Shown here piece after piece: positions 1 to 9,507 of a DNA stretch of 64,000 bases. Position 1 is the stretch's first letter, and each line of letters starts with the position of its first letter. Source of the stretch: 34-65-8 sp963529855 (GTDB lineage: Bacteria > Pseudomonadota > Alphaproteobacteria > Sphingomonadales > Sphingomonadaceae); the NCBI GenBank assembly GCA_963529855.1, contig CAURZK010000004.1:248001-312000 (forward strand), read 5' to 3'. The position numbers were made by a program, and so were the translations under genes. Under the pieces are notes generated by a model. The model saw only the letters and a program-made list of their open reading frames with translations. It did no database searches and was not told where the DNA came from.

Positions 1-787
1 CGATGCTCAACCGGCGGTAGCTGTAGTCCCGATAGGGCGCGTAATAGCGGCCCGGGCGGTACAGGTGCCGGTTCTGGTTGCGGTAGTAGCTCCAGTTGTA
101 GCGGTTGTTGTCGCGCCAGCGGCGGTCCCAGCGACGTTCGTCGCGGCGATCTTCGCGCCATTCGCGCCGGTCCTCGCGGTAATCGCGGCGCGCATCGCGT
201 CGGTCATCCCGCCAGCCGCGATCGCCGTCGCGCCGATCTTCACGCCATTCGCGCCGGTCTTCACGAAATTCTCGCCGTGCATCGCGGCGGTCTTCGCGCC
301 AGTCGTTACGGCCGCGGTTGGGATCGACGTAGCTGCGGTTGCGTTCGACCTGACCGGCGCGGATGTCGCCGCGCCGCTCGATCCGGTCAGCCCGGACTTC
401 TCCACGCCGCTCGACCCGGTCCGCCGTGCGTTCGCTGCGATTGTCAATCTGGCGGGCACGCTGCCATTCGCCGCGGTTTGCCGCCTGATTGGCACGGCGG
501 TCGCCGCGATCCTCGATCCGATCGGCCCGGCGCTCAGCGCGGTTTTCCACCTGATTGGCCCGAGCTTCGCTGCGGCGGTCTATCCGCTCGGCCTGCCTTT
601 CGGCTCGCTGTGCGCGGCCTTCGCCACGCTGGCGTTCGCCGCGCTGGTAAGATCGCTCGCCGCGATCCTGCCCTGCATCCACCGCCACTTCTGCCAGCAC
701 CTGTGCCTGAGCAGTGGTGCCGGTCAGCGCCAGCATCGCCGCAACGGCGGAAAGTGCGGTTCCCTTCAACATTTTCGTCATTGCCAT
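1..787 (-). CDS. RcnB-like Arg-rich periplasmic protein (3' end outside window)
   Basis: The reading frame starts at ATG 787 (GGAG about 8 bases upstream) and stays open to the window edge, so the C-terminus is missing. Residues 1-24 form a signal peptide ending in TAQAQ. The middle is a long run of Arg/Glu/Asp/Gln repeats (AERQAERIDRR, RADRIEDRGDRRAN, DRREWREDRRD). The visible end is Tyr/Arg-rich (YRPGRYYAPYRDYSYRRLSI), which resembles the start of the RcnB-like domain as found in sphingomonads. E. coli RcnB is a periplasmic protein of Ni/Co homeostasis; that function is not established for these long Arg-rich relatives. The opposite strand carries long but spurious open frames caused by the repeat composition. 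Confidence 0.75.
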   Translation of the reverse strand, partial: MAMTKMLKGTALSAVAAMLALTGTTAQAQVLAEVAVDAGQDRGERSYQRGERQRGEGRAQRAERQAERIDRRSEARANQVENRAERRADRIEDRGDRRANQAANRGEWQRARQIDNRSERTADRVERRGEVRADRIERRGDIRAGQVERNRSYVDPNRGRNDWREDRRDARREFREDRREWREDRRDGDRGWRDDRRDARRDYREDRREWREDRRDERRWDRRWRDNNRYNWSYYRNQNRHLYRPGRYYAPYRDYSYRRLSI

Positions 788-1018
788 GATGAGCACTCCG
801 TCCAATCCAGAACACCGCGCCCACCACGAGCGGTCTCTGTTGATAGTGCTGGAATTACGACGAGTCGAATGAGCAGCGTGTGAACCGGGCGAGCGCCTTT
901 CGTTCAGGTTGAGGTAGTCTTTTATGAACCTTCCAAGTGACGCCGTGCGCGGTCGCCGGAGCGGAAGGCCGGAGGTGTCGCCACGAGAACGGGCTCCACC
1001 CCCCGGTACAGACTGCGT

Positions 1019-2692
<1,674 letters not shown>

Positions 2693-2804
2693 CGGGCGGG
2701 TCCTCGTGGTCTTGCAAGTGTGGGAAAGTTGGCGGGCAGATAGGGGTTGCGGTCGCGGGGGGCAAGCTGGACTTGGCCCGGTCGCGGCTATACGACCCAC
2801 TACC

Positions 2805-4187
2805 ATGAAAACCCTTCCGGTTGCGCTAGTCGCCCTTTCGCTTGCCGTCCCAACACTTGCGCAGGATCGCGCCTCGTCGGTAGAGGCAGCCGCCGACGCG
2901 GCGCTTACCCGCGATACCCTGGCGTGGGACTTCGTCGAAGGGATCACGACCGAGGTCGGCCCCCGGCAGGCCGGGACCGAAGCAGAGGCGCGGGGGCGCG
3001 AATGGGCGATGCGCTGGCTGAAGGCGCAGGGCTTCACCAATGTCGCTGATGAGCCGTTCCAGATGCAGACCTGGGTCCCGGGTGAGATACATCGTGCCGA
3101 AATCGTCAGCCCGTTCCCGCAGTCGCTGGTGATCCAGCCGCTGGGCGATACCGCCTCGACCGGGCCGGACGGGATCACTGCCGAAGTTGTCATGTTCCGC
3201 ACGATGGCCGACCTGAACGCAGCTCCTGCTGGCAGCCTGGCGGGAAAAATCGCCTATATCTCGCACTCGATGACGCCGACACAGGACGGCTCGCACTACG
3301 GGTTTGCCGGCCCTGCGCGCTGGGTGGGCGCCGGGGTCGCCGCCAGCAAGGGCGCTGTTGCGACAGTCATCAAGTCGGTGGGCACCGATATGCACCGCAA
3401 TCCGCACGCGGGCAGCACGGACTTCCCCGAAGGCATCGCGCCGACCCCGGCGGGCGCGCTGTCACTGCCCGATGCGGCCAACCTTGAACGGATGTTCGCA
3501 CGTGCAGGGGGTAAGCCGATCACGATGAAGCTGGTCCTGACCCCGCGCAGCCTTGGCTCCACGACCAGCGGCAATGTGGTGGGCGAGATCGTCGGGCGCG
3601 ACCGTTCGCTGCCCCCGGTGCTGGTCGCGTGCCATATCGATTCCTGGTGGAACGGGACCGGCGCGATCGACGATGGCGCGGGTTGCGGCATCGTTGCCGC
3701 GGCGGCCAAGCACGTTGCCTCTGCCGGTCGTCCCTTGCGCACGATCCGCGTGCTCATGGCAGGGGCGGAGGAAACCGGGCTGTGGGGATCGAAAGCTTAT
3801 TCCGCCGCGCATATAAATGAACCGATCGCGGTGGGTCTGGAAAGCGACTTTGGCGCGGACCGGGTATGGCAATTCCAGAGCAACTTCCGCCAAGCTAACC
3901 CGGCGCTGCACGCGAAGATCGCCAGCGCCGTTGCGCGGTTCGGCGTTTCGAGCGGCACGGGCGTCGCCAGCGGCGGGGCGGACATCAACATCGCGCGCGA
4001 CCAGAAGACGGCGATCATCGACTTGCGGCAGGATGGCACCCGCTATTTCGATCTTCACCACACCCCCGACGACACGCTGGACAAGGTCGACCCGGTGCAA
4101 CTGAGGCAAAACGTGGCGGTGTGGACACAGGTTGTCGGGATACTTGCGAACGAGCGGGGCGAAATTCTGCCGAAGAACAATAAATGA
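2805..4187 (+). CDS. secreted M28-family zinc aminopeptidase
   Basis: A 460-residue exported peptidase. Residues 1-19 are a signal peptide (MKTLPVALVALSLAVPTLA). A PA-like insert lies around residues 110-250. The M28 metal-site residues are visible: His in CHIDSW near 276, Asp in GAIDDGAG near 289, Glu-Glu in AGAEETG near 321, Asp in ESDFGAD near 346, and His in FDLHHTPDD near 416. Members hydrolyse peptides in the periplasm or outside the cell using two zinc ions; the substrate cannot be predicted. The ATG at 2805 has no strong ribosome site but is the only start that gives a clean signal peptide. Divergent from ettA. Confidence 0.9.
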   Translation: MKTLPVALVALSLAVPTLAQDRASSVEAAADAALTRDTLAWDFVEGITTEVGPRQAGTEAEARGREWAMRWLKAQGFTNVADEPFQMQTWVPGEIHRAEIVSPFPQSLVIQPLGDTASTGPDGITAEVVMFRTMADLNAAPAGSLAGKIAYISHSMTPTQDGSHYGFAGPARWVGAGVAASKGAVATVIKSVGTDMHRNPHAGSTDFPEGIAPTPAGALSLPDAANLERMFARAGGKPITMKLVLTPRSLGSTTSGNVVGEIVGRDRSLPPVLVACHIDSWWNGTGAIDDGAGCGIVAAAAKHVASAGRPLRTIRVLMAGAEETGLWGSKAYSAAHINEPIAVGLESDFGADRVWQFQSNFRQANPALHAKIASAVARFGVSSGTGVASGGADINIARDQKTAIIDLRQDGTRYFDLHHTPDDTLDKVDPVQLRQNVAVWTQVVGILANERGEILPKNNK

Positions 4188-4281
4188 CGCTGACGGCAAA
4201 AGGCCGGATGTCGGCGGGCTGAACCGCATGAATTCGCCGCCCCGGGCTCGCCCGCGTGATCGCATGAGGTGGGTGCGCTGA

Positions 4282-4665
4282 TCAGTGCGCCGCAGGCCGG
4301 TTCAGGTTCAGCACATGCGCCAGTACGATCAACAGCGATCCGGCGACGGCGGTTGCCAGTTCGCCCGTTTCGTTATCGATCAGTAGGGCGCCCCCCATGG
4401 CGGCGAAGCCTGTGACGGCGATTACGCCGATCAGGGGGCGAGCAGGCGAACCCCGCAGCAATATCGGCCCGCTGATCAGGAAAACCGGCACCAGCAGGGC
4501 GGCATGAAACCACTCTGCATTTCCAACCCAGCGCGGTGGCGCGTTCAGCCCGATCAGCGGTAGCAGCGCAAGCAGCGGTCCCAGCAGGACGCAATGAACC
4601 AAGCAGATGGTGGACAGGCCAATGCCCAGGAAATCACCCCGGCGGGACTGGGCGGCTGGCTGCAC
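4282..4665 (-). CDS. MerC-like inner-membrane protein
   Basis: A 127-residue protein with about four hydrophobic segments and the MerC family N-terminal motif GIGLSTICLVHC, in which two cysteines sit in the first membrane segment. MerC proteins from mercury operons move Hg(II) across the inner membrane, but chromosomal relatives outside mer operons are common and none of merA, merP or merT is seen here. GTG is the start, with AAGGA about 8 bases upstream. It diverges from the DUF1826 gene across a 71-base region containing a Zur-like 17-bp motif, so a role in zinc homeostasis is more likely here than mercury resistance (inference). Confidence 0.82.
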   Translation of the reverse strand: MQPAAQSRRGDFLGIGLSTICLVHCVLLGPLLALLPLIGLNAPPRWVGNAEWFHAALLVPVFLISGPILLRGSPARPLIGVIAVTGFAAMGGALLIDNETGELATAVAGSLLIVLAHVLNLNRPAAH

Positions 4666-4696
4666 GGGTTGTTTCCTTGGATTGAACGAACTAGGA

Positions 4697-4713
4697 ATGA
4701 TACAACATTACAT
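4697..4713. promoter_or_regulatory. candidate Zur operator between merC-like and DUF1826 genes
   Basis: The AT-rich 17-mer ATGATACAACATTACAT lies in the short divergent intergenic region, in sharp contrast to the GC-rich surroundings. Its reverse complement, ATGTAATGTTGTATCAT, agrees at about 12 of 17 positions with the generic proteobacterial Zur pattern ATGTTATAATATAACAT as I recall it. A second similar motif lies before the TonB receptor at 12457-12473. Position and composition suit repression of both divergent genes. This was an eye-based comparison, not a scored motif search. Confidence 0.5.
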
Positions 4714-4736
4714 AACACGAGTGGTTCCCAGAGGCC

Positions 4737-5345
4737 ATGCTGACAACTTTGACCAGACCCGTCACAATCTCGACCGAAATCGAGGTGCTGAATGAGGCGA
4801 CCGAGCCGACCTGCAGCCTGGCTATCTGGCAGCGCAGGGTGCCCTTCAGCGCCGTGCGTATTCGCGACAGCCTCACTGCCAATGTCCGGGCGCGGTTGGC
4901 TGTGGTGCAAATCGCGCGCCAGCTGCCGGGCATATTGGCCGGGCAGGGCGGGGTAACCCCGGACGCTGCCGGTCCGCTGGTGGAGGATGTCGCCATGCTT
5001 GCGCAGGTGTTTGCGGCGACTTTGGACATCGACGAAGTCGAGCTTCGCCTCGAACTGGTCGAAACCGATTCGTGCCGCAAGTTCCATGCGGATTACGTGC
5101 GGGCAAGGCTGATCACCACGTATGTCGGCGCGGGTACGCAGTGGCTCACTACGAGCGATGCCGAGCGTTTCGCTGCAGGCGAACAACCCATGTCGATCCA
5201 ATCACTTGCGGCTGGTCACGTCGGCATATTCCGCGGCCGATTGGGGCCAGGCGAGGCCGCGATCCACCGGTCCCCACCAATTGCGGGAACGGGGGAACGA
5301 CGTCTGCTTCTGGTGCTTAATCCGGTCGATCACGAGAGCGCGTGA
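4737..5345 (+). CDS. DUF1826 domain protein
   Basis: A 202-residue soluble protein without a signal peptide. The family hallmark is the central CRKFHADYVRARLITTYVGAGTQWL-type segment, here around residues 112-136, with conserved His, Asp and Arg. The biochemical function is unknown. In other proteobacteria DUF1826 genes often sit with Zur and COG0523 metallochaperone genes, which suggests a role in zinc limitation; the candidate Zur motif just upstream agrees. No cofactor-binding motif can be named. A GC-rich hairpin without a T-run (5376-5391) lies shortly downstream. Confidence 0.8.
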   Translation: MLTTLTRPVTISTEIEVLNEATEPTCSLAIWQRRVPFSAVRIRDSLTANVRARLAVVQIARQLPGILAGQGGVTPDAAGPLVEDVAMLAQVFAATLDIDEVELRLELVETDSCRKFHADYVRARLITTYVGAGTQWLTTSDAERFAAGEQPMSIQSLAAGHVGIFRGRLGPGEAAIHRSPPIAGTGERRLLLVLNPVDHESA

Positions 5346-5375
5346 GGTAGGTGCATGGCGCCTGCAGCAAGCGGG

Positions 5376-5391
5376 GCGGCGCTTACGCCGC
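5376..5391. terminator. GC hairpin between the DUF1826 gene and the tRNA pair
   Basis: Six-base arms GCGGCG and CGCCGC flank a CTTA loop. It lies between the end of the DUF1826 gene and the 3' end of the oppositely oriented tRNA-Pro, so it could end transcripts from either side. There is no T-run, so intrinsic termination is uncertain. Confidence 0.35.
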
Positions 5392-5439
5392 TCAATCCGC
5401 CAGGCTCTAACACCCCGGAATTCGGACAGTTTCAGCAAG

Positions 5440-5517
<78 letters not shown>

Positions 5518-5543
5518 ACCCTTGCTTTGCCGTCATCGCATCC

Positions 5544-5620
5544 TGGTGGGCCCGGCAGGACTCGAACCCGCGACCTAGCCGTTATGAGCGGCCAGCTCTA
5601 ACCAACTGAGCTACAGGCCC
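5544..5620 (-). tRNA. tRNA with CAT anticodon (Met, or Ile2 with lysidine)
   Basis: 77 bases with encoded CCA. The acceptor GGGCCTG pairs with CGGGCCC (one G-T pair), the anticodon stem GCCGC/ACGGC encloses CAT, and the T-arm is GGTTCGAGTCC. The body (AGCTCAGTTGGTTAGAGC, GGTCGC after the anticodon stem) looks closer to alphaproteobacterial tRNA-Ile2(CAT) than to elongator Met. A TilS-recognition-aware classifier would be needed to decide. It lies 26 bases from tRNA-Pro on the same strand, probably co-transcribed. Confidence 0.9.
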
Positions 5621-5701
5621 CTGGATGCCGTTCGGCGAGCGGCCCCTAACCCGCGCCGCGCACAAGGGCAAGCGTGATGGGGCATGCATGCACAGGCTAC
5701 T

Positions 5702-6706
5702 TCAGCTTGGGCGCTCGGTCGCCGCCATGATCTGCGCGATGCTCGCCGGCCGGACGCCGCGCCGGGCGAGGTAAGCGTAAACCCCGCTCAGCCAGCGATA
5801 GAGCTGCTCCACCTCCGCCTCGGTCCGGACATAGGGTGTGTGGCCTGCAGCAAGGGAAGGACTGTGCAAGGACAGTACTATGATCGGCAAACGATCATCG
5901 ATCGCGATGTCCAGCCCGCGTATGGCTTCATCAAGCGTGACCCCTTCCGGCGTCAACGCTATCCGCTCGAACAGGCCCATCGACGAAAGCAGCCCGTTGG
6001 CGCGCGGGAGCCGCGCCGCCAGCGGATGCAGCCAGCGCCCCTGTCGCCGCAGCATGCCCCAGAACACGCTGGTCACAGGCAGTTCGAGCACCGTTTGCGC
6101 CGGGTCCGCCCAATAAGGTTCCAGCGGATGCGCGGTGTAGTCGGGACCGGCGCCGGCGCGATAATCGAAGTTGGCCCGGACGGACGTGTCGATCGCAACG
6201 CCGGCTTCCTGCAGGATTTCGTGCGTGCGCGGCCCGAGCCCATAGCGACCGGCGCGGTAGCTCAAGGGGGCCACGCCGTAGGTACGCTCGATCAGGTCCC
6301 GCAGTGCGAGCAGCTTCTCGCGTTCGAGGGCGAAAGGCAGGTTTCCGGCGTAGCTGTTGCGCGCGGTTACTTCCTCTTCGAACGGCGGGTTGACCCACGG
6401 GTGAAGCTGGATGCCGACCTCGGCACGACCCGCAGCAACCGCAGGCCGCAAGATCGCAGTCGCCTCGGGCGAGGAGGCGATCGGCCAGTCGATCAGGTAA
6501 AGCGGAACAACGCCCAGGTCTTCGCAAAATGCCTGGAACCTGCCCAGGCGCGCCACGTGAGACAATCCGAACCCTGTCCGCGCGAACGGCGCGTTCCAGT
6601 CGAACTCTTCTTCGGTGTCGACGGTCAGCAGCACGCGCTGGCCGAAGTCCGGAGCGAAGGCGGCACGTGCCCCGGGGGGCGGGGGATCGAGTAGCGATCG
6701 GCTCAA
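5702..6706 (-). CDS. WalW-type polysaccharide deacetylase family protein
   Basis: A 334-residue protein of the polysaccharide deacetylase (NodB-homology) superfamily. The early acidic motif TVDTEEEFDW (about residues 27-36) and the QLHPWVNPP motif (near 100) would carry the Asp and His metal ligands; YRAGRYGLG follows. There is no signal peptide, so cytoplasmic action is likely. WalW-like proteins are found with cell-surface glycan genes, but the substrate is unknown. The start is TTG with GGGGA upstream. It lies 36 bases downstream of the degenerate histidine kinase gene and is probably co-transcribed with it. Confidence 0.8.
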   Translation of the reverse strand: MSRSLLDPPPPGARAAFAPDFGQRVLLTVDTEEEFDWNAPFARTGFGLSHVARLGRFQAFCEDLGVVPLYLIDWPIASSPEATAILRPAVAAGRAEVGIQLHPWVNPPFEEEVTARNSYAGNLPFALEREKLLALRDLIERTYGVAPLSYRAGRYGLGPRTHEILQEAGVAIDTSVRANFDYRAGAGPDYTAHPLEPYWADPAQTVLELPVTSVFWGMLRRQGRWLHPLAARLPRANGLLSSMGLFERIALTPEGVTLDEAIRGLDIAIDDRLPIIVLSLHSPSLAAGHTPYVRTEAEVEQLYRWLSGVYAYLARRGVRPASIAQIMAATERPS

Positions 6707-6742
6707 GATTTCGGGTCCCCCATGGCGGGGAACAGACAGGCG

Positions 6743-8401
6743 TCAGCCGGCCTCACGCTCCCGCGCCGTTTCATTTGCCGGGCTAGGAACGTCGCGCGTG
6801 CCGGTCAAGAGAGGAAGCGCCAACACGACGGCATCGCCCACCCGGGTCAGAGCGCCGCCAGCGGCACTTGCTTCCGCGCGCGCCAGGCGCAAGGAAAATC
6901 CCGCGCCAAAAGCGCCCGCGCTGAGCGCGCCGCCGGCCGGACGGGCGCTTGCGGCAAAGACATCCGTTTCCGCAGCGAGGCTTGCGGGCAAGTCGCACAT
7001 CAGCCGGATTTCCGAGCCTTCCGTGGTCAGGAACAAGGCAAGCTGTTCGCCGCCGCCTGTGGCGCCAGCCAAGGTCGCCAGCACGCGCCAGACGAGCGCT
7101 TCCGCTTCGGCCCGTACCAGGCCGACGGGCATTGCACCGGGCAGGACCTCCGCCGCGAAGCCCGCCATCCGCGCGCCCAGAACGGGCTGGAGCTGACCGA
7201 TGATTGTGCGGGCGATCGCGGCAACATCGCAGCTGCCCGGTTCGGGCAGCAGAACGCCGGTTTCCAGCCGGGCCAGGCGGTCCAGTTCCTCGAACCCGGC
7301 GAGAAGGCGTGCGCTGTCGCCGGCGATGGCGGCGGCATGGGCCCGATATTCGTGCGGGACAGCGCCGAACAGCTGCTGCTGGATGACTTCGGCAAAGCCC
7401 TGGATAGCATTTACCGGCGTGCGCAGTTCATGGAGCAGCTGGCGCAGGCGATCCGCCTCCGCATTGGCGCGTGGTGGTGCCGCTTCGACCGACGGGGTCC
7501 GGCGAAAACGCCCGGCATGGCCGGTAAAATGGCCGCCGGGCTCGGCAAATCGGGGGGCCGCATCGACCAGCCACGGCCCTGCAATCATCGCCGCACCGGC
7601 CAGATCGATCCGCAGCCGCGCCATCGGCTGGCGTGCGGCGATGGCCTGGGCCGCCGCTGCGCTCGCTTCTCCCAGTCGGGTACCGACGACTGCGGGCGCG
7701 ATTTCGGGGTCTGCCCAATCGATCCGCCCTTCGGCATCAGCGGTGAAGGCAAATCCCGCAGGTGCGCCCCGTTCCGGATCTGCCGATCGGTCGCCCAGGG
7801 GAAGGCGCGGCGCTTCGACTCCGCTGCCAGCAGTGCGCGCGCGCCGAAACTGCTCGATCCGGCGCACGAGCGCGCCGATCTCGCTGTCTTCCGCGAGCGG
7901 AGCCAGCTCTGGCAGGTCGCTGTCGGGTTCCTCTACCGGCGCAGACACTTCCGCCGCGACGGGTGTGGGCAAACCGCGATCGTGAATCCCCAGCCGCTCC
8001 AGCAGCATGAGCGTATCCGGCGCCAGGTCACGCCGCAGGCGCAGGAACCCCCGCGCGCGGATCGGGAGGCGCGGGATCAGCGCCTGCCAGTCTGCATCGT
8101 GGAGCTTTGCCCGGCTCAAAACCGCAGCCACGACCTCGGGTTCGTCTTCCGCCAGATGCATCACCAGGGCCGGATTGCGAATGCGCAGGGCCGGGTCGCA
8201 CAGGATCGCCGCCCGATCCTGCGGCGCGATCGCTTCGCCCAAAGCGCCCAACCGCAGCCAGGCAGACGCCAGATGCGCCGATTCCTCGATACTGCGCGGC
8301 GCACCCAGCAGATCGACGAGCTGCCGGAACTGCGTACGCGCCGCGCCCGCGCTGTTTGCACGGTGGCGCAGAACGGTCGCAAGGCGGTCGTCGAAATGCA
8401 T
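6743..8401 (-). CDS. histidine-kinase-like protein with intact H-box but degenerate ATPase domain
   Basis: A 552-residue protein with no membrane segment. The N-terminal half is an Ala/Arg-rich helical region, followed by a PAS-like section near 230-300. The HisKA dimerisation motif LLHELRTPVNAIQGFAEVI lies around residue 324. The C-terminal 160 residues align in position with a HATPase domain, but the N-box asparagine and the DxGxG motif are not recognisable (VWRVLATLAG in place of an N-box); only a Gly-rich GAFGAGFSL remains. It may act as a phosphotransferase or pseudokinase. Start at ATG 8401 was chosen because GGAG lies five bases before it; ATG 8434 is in frame but has poorer spacing. 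Confidence 0.75.
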   Translation of the reverse strand: MHFDDRLATVLRHRANSAGAARTQFRQLVDLLGAPRSIEESAHLASAWLRLGALGEAIAPQDRAAILCDPALRIRNPALVMHLAEDEPEVVAAVLSRAKLHDADWQALIPRLPIRARGFLRLRRDLAPDTLMLLERLGIHDRGLPTPVAAEVSAPVEEPDSDLPELAPLAEDSEIGALVRRIEQFRRARTAGSGVEAPRLPLGDRSADPERGAPAGFAFTADAEGRIDWADPEIAPAVVGTRLGEASAAAAQAIAARQPMARLRIDLAGAAMIAGPWLVDAAPRFAEPGGHFTGHAGRFRRTPSVEAAPPRANAEADRLRQLLHELRTPVNAIQGFAEVIQQQLFGAVPHEYRAHAAAIAGDSARLLAGFEELDRLARLETGVLLPEPGSCDVAAIARTIIGQLQPVLGARMAGFAAEVLPGAMPVGLVRAEAEALVWRVLATLAGATGGGEQLALFLTTEGSEIRLMCDLPASLAAETDVFAASARPAGGALSAGAFGAGFSLRLARAEASAAGGALTRVGDAVVLALPLLTGTRDVPSPANETAREREAG

Positions 8402-8618
8402 CGAATCTCCGGGAGGGGAAGTAAGGTCAGACATACCCCTTCGCCGCGGCTTTATCAGCCCCGGACCGGCGTAAAATCCACTGCACTCACCGCGTTGCAA
8501 AGCGGGACAATTGCTGGCAGGAACAATAATATTAGCAAGGCGTGCCCATCGGCGCGTCGATATTTCCCGCGAGGGTGCGATTCGCCCCGTGCGGCAGGAA
8601 CTATTGGGGGGCGCCAAA

Positions 8619-9092
8619 ATGGCCAATCTCGATGCGATCGACCGGCACTTGCTGGCGGAACTGCAGGACGAGGGTCGGATAACCAACGTCGAACTGGCGC
8701 AACGCGTCGGTCTGACCGCGCCGCCGTGCCTGCGCCGCGTTCGCGCGCTGGAAGAAGAAGGCGTAATCCGGGGTTACCACGCCGATCTCGATGCAGCGAA
8801 GCTGGGTTTCGCGATCACCGTTTTCGCGATGGTCAGCCTGAAAAGCCAGGCGGAAGATTCCCTGCGCGAATTCGAAGAGCATATGCGTTCGCTGCCCGAG
8901 GTCCGCGAATGCCACATGCTCAATGGCGAGATCGATTTCATCCTCAAGATCGTCAGCCGCGATTTGCAGAGTTTTCAGGAATTCCTGACCAGCAAGCTGA
9001 CGCCTGCACCCAATGTCGCCAGCGTAAAGACGTCGCTGACGATCCGCACCGCGAAGAGTGAGCCTGGAGTCCCTCTCGAACAAAGTGCCTGA
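8619..9092 (+). CDS. Lrp/AsnC family transcriptional regulator
   Basis: A 157-residue DNA-binding protein of normal Lrp length. The N-terminal winged helix-turn-helix is MANLDAIDRHLLAELQDEGRITNVELAQRVGLT and its continuation (PPCLRRVRALEEEGVI, about residues 1-60). The C-terminal RAM ligand-binding domain follows, with the family feature of a hydrophobic ferredoxin-like fold (FAITVFAMVSL; VRECHMLNGEIDFILKI). Lrp proteins form octamers that sense amino acids. The start ATG 8619 has a GGGGG site upstream; the frame is open earlier but those residues are not Lrp-like. The divergent intergenic region has an AT-rich AATAATATT core, a plausible autoregulatory site (inference). Confidence 0.93.
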   Translation: MANLDAIDRHLLAELQDEGRITNVELAQRVGLTAPPCLRRVRALEEEGVIRGYHADLDAAKLGFAITVFAMVSLKSQAEDSLREFEEHMRSLPEVRECHMLNGEIDFILKIVSRDLQSFQEFLTSKLTPAPNVASVKTSLTIRTAKSEPGVPLEQSA

Positions 9093-9144
9093 ATTCGTTT
9101 GCGATATCAGTCGGATGAACTAGGATGCACCCTGGAGGTGCAGT

Positions 9145-9492
9145 TTGCCCGACGCGGTGCCCCCGATGCAAATCGTGCAGCCTGCGCCTGAATCGCCCGG
9201 GGTGGTCGCCGCTACGACCAATGCCGATGGCCGGGTAGTGATCGACTTGCTGCCGAAATCCGATCCCTTGCGGCGCTGTGCACCGGGCCGGCCGGGCGAG
9301 ATCGTGGTATGCGCGACCGATCAGAGTGAATTTCGTTACAAGCGCGAATTCGACAGCGACCCACCGCCGGATATCCCCGGGGCCCGGATCAGCGTGGGCA
9401 AGGGAAAGACGCTGAGCGCCGAAATCGAACAGGCGGGTGTCGGCGGCTTTCCCAGCAACCGCATCATGATGCGGCTGCGCATTGGGTTCTGA
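9145..9492 (+). CDS. small hypothetical protein
   Basis: A 115-residue protein I do not recognise. It contains two cysteines in LRRCAPGRPGEIVVCA (around residues 43-58) and ends in a basic-hydrophobic tail RIMMRLRIGF. There is no clear signal peptide or membrane segment. TTG at 9145 is favoured as start because GGAGG lies six bases upstream; ATG at 9166 (in the MQIVQP segment) is an alternative. It lies convergent to accC. Confidence 0.65.
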   Translation: MPDAVPPMQIVQPAPESPGVVAATTNADGRVVIDLLPKSDPLRRCAPGRPGEIVVCATDQSEFRYKREFDSDPPPDIPGARISVGKGKTLSAEIEQAGVGGFPSNRIMMRLRIGF

Positions 9493-9507
9493 CAGGAAGA
9501 TTGCGCC

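Noticed and set aside
120..310. CRISPR-like array of short repeats
   Set aside because: The repeats are in frame, irregular and code for Arg-rich motifs; there are no unique spacers of constant length.
65..883. Long + strand frame of 272 codons and a second one (277-789) opposite the RcnB-like gene
   Set aside because: Both are by-products of the Arg-rich repeats on the other strand; the minus-strand frame has a signal peptide, ribosome site and family-like ending.
4282..4665. Mercury resistance determinant
   Set aside because: Only a MerC-like gene is present; merR, merT, merP and merA are absent and the promoter motif looks Zur-like.
6722..9061. 779-codon + strand frame
   Set aside because: It lies opposite the histidine-kinase-like gene and across the Lrp gene in a wrong frame; composition is Arg/Pro/Gln-rich without any motif.
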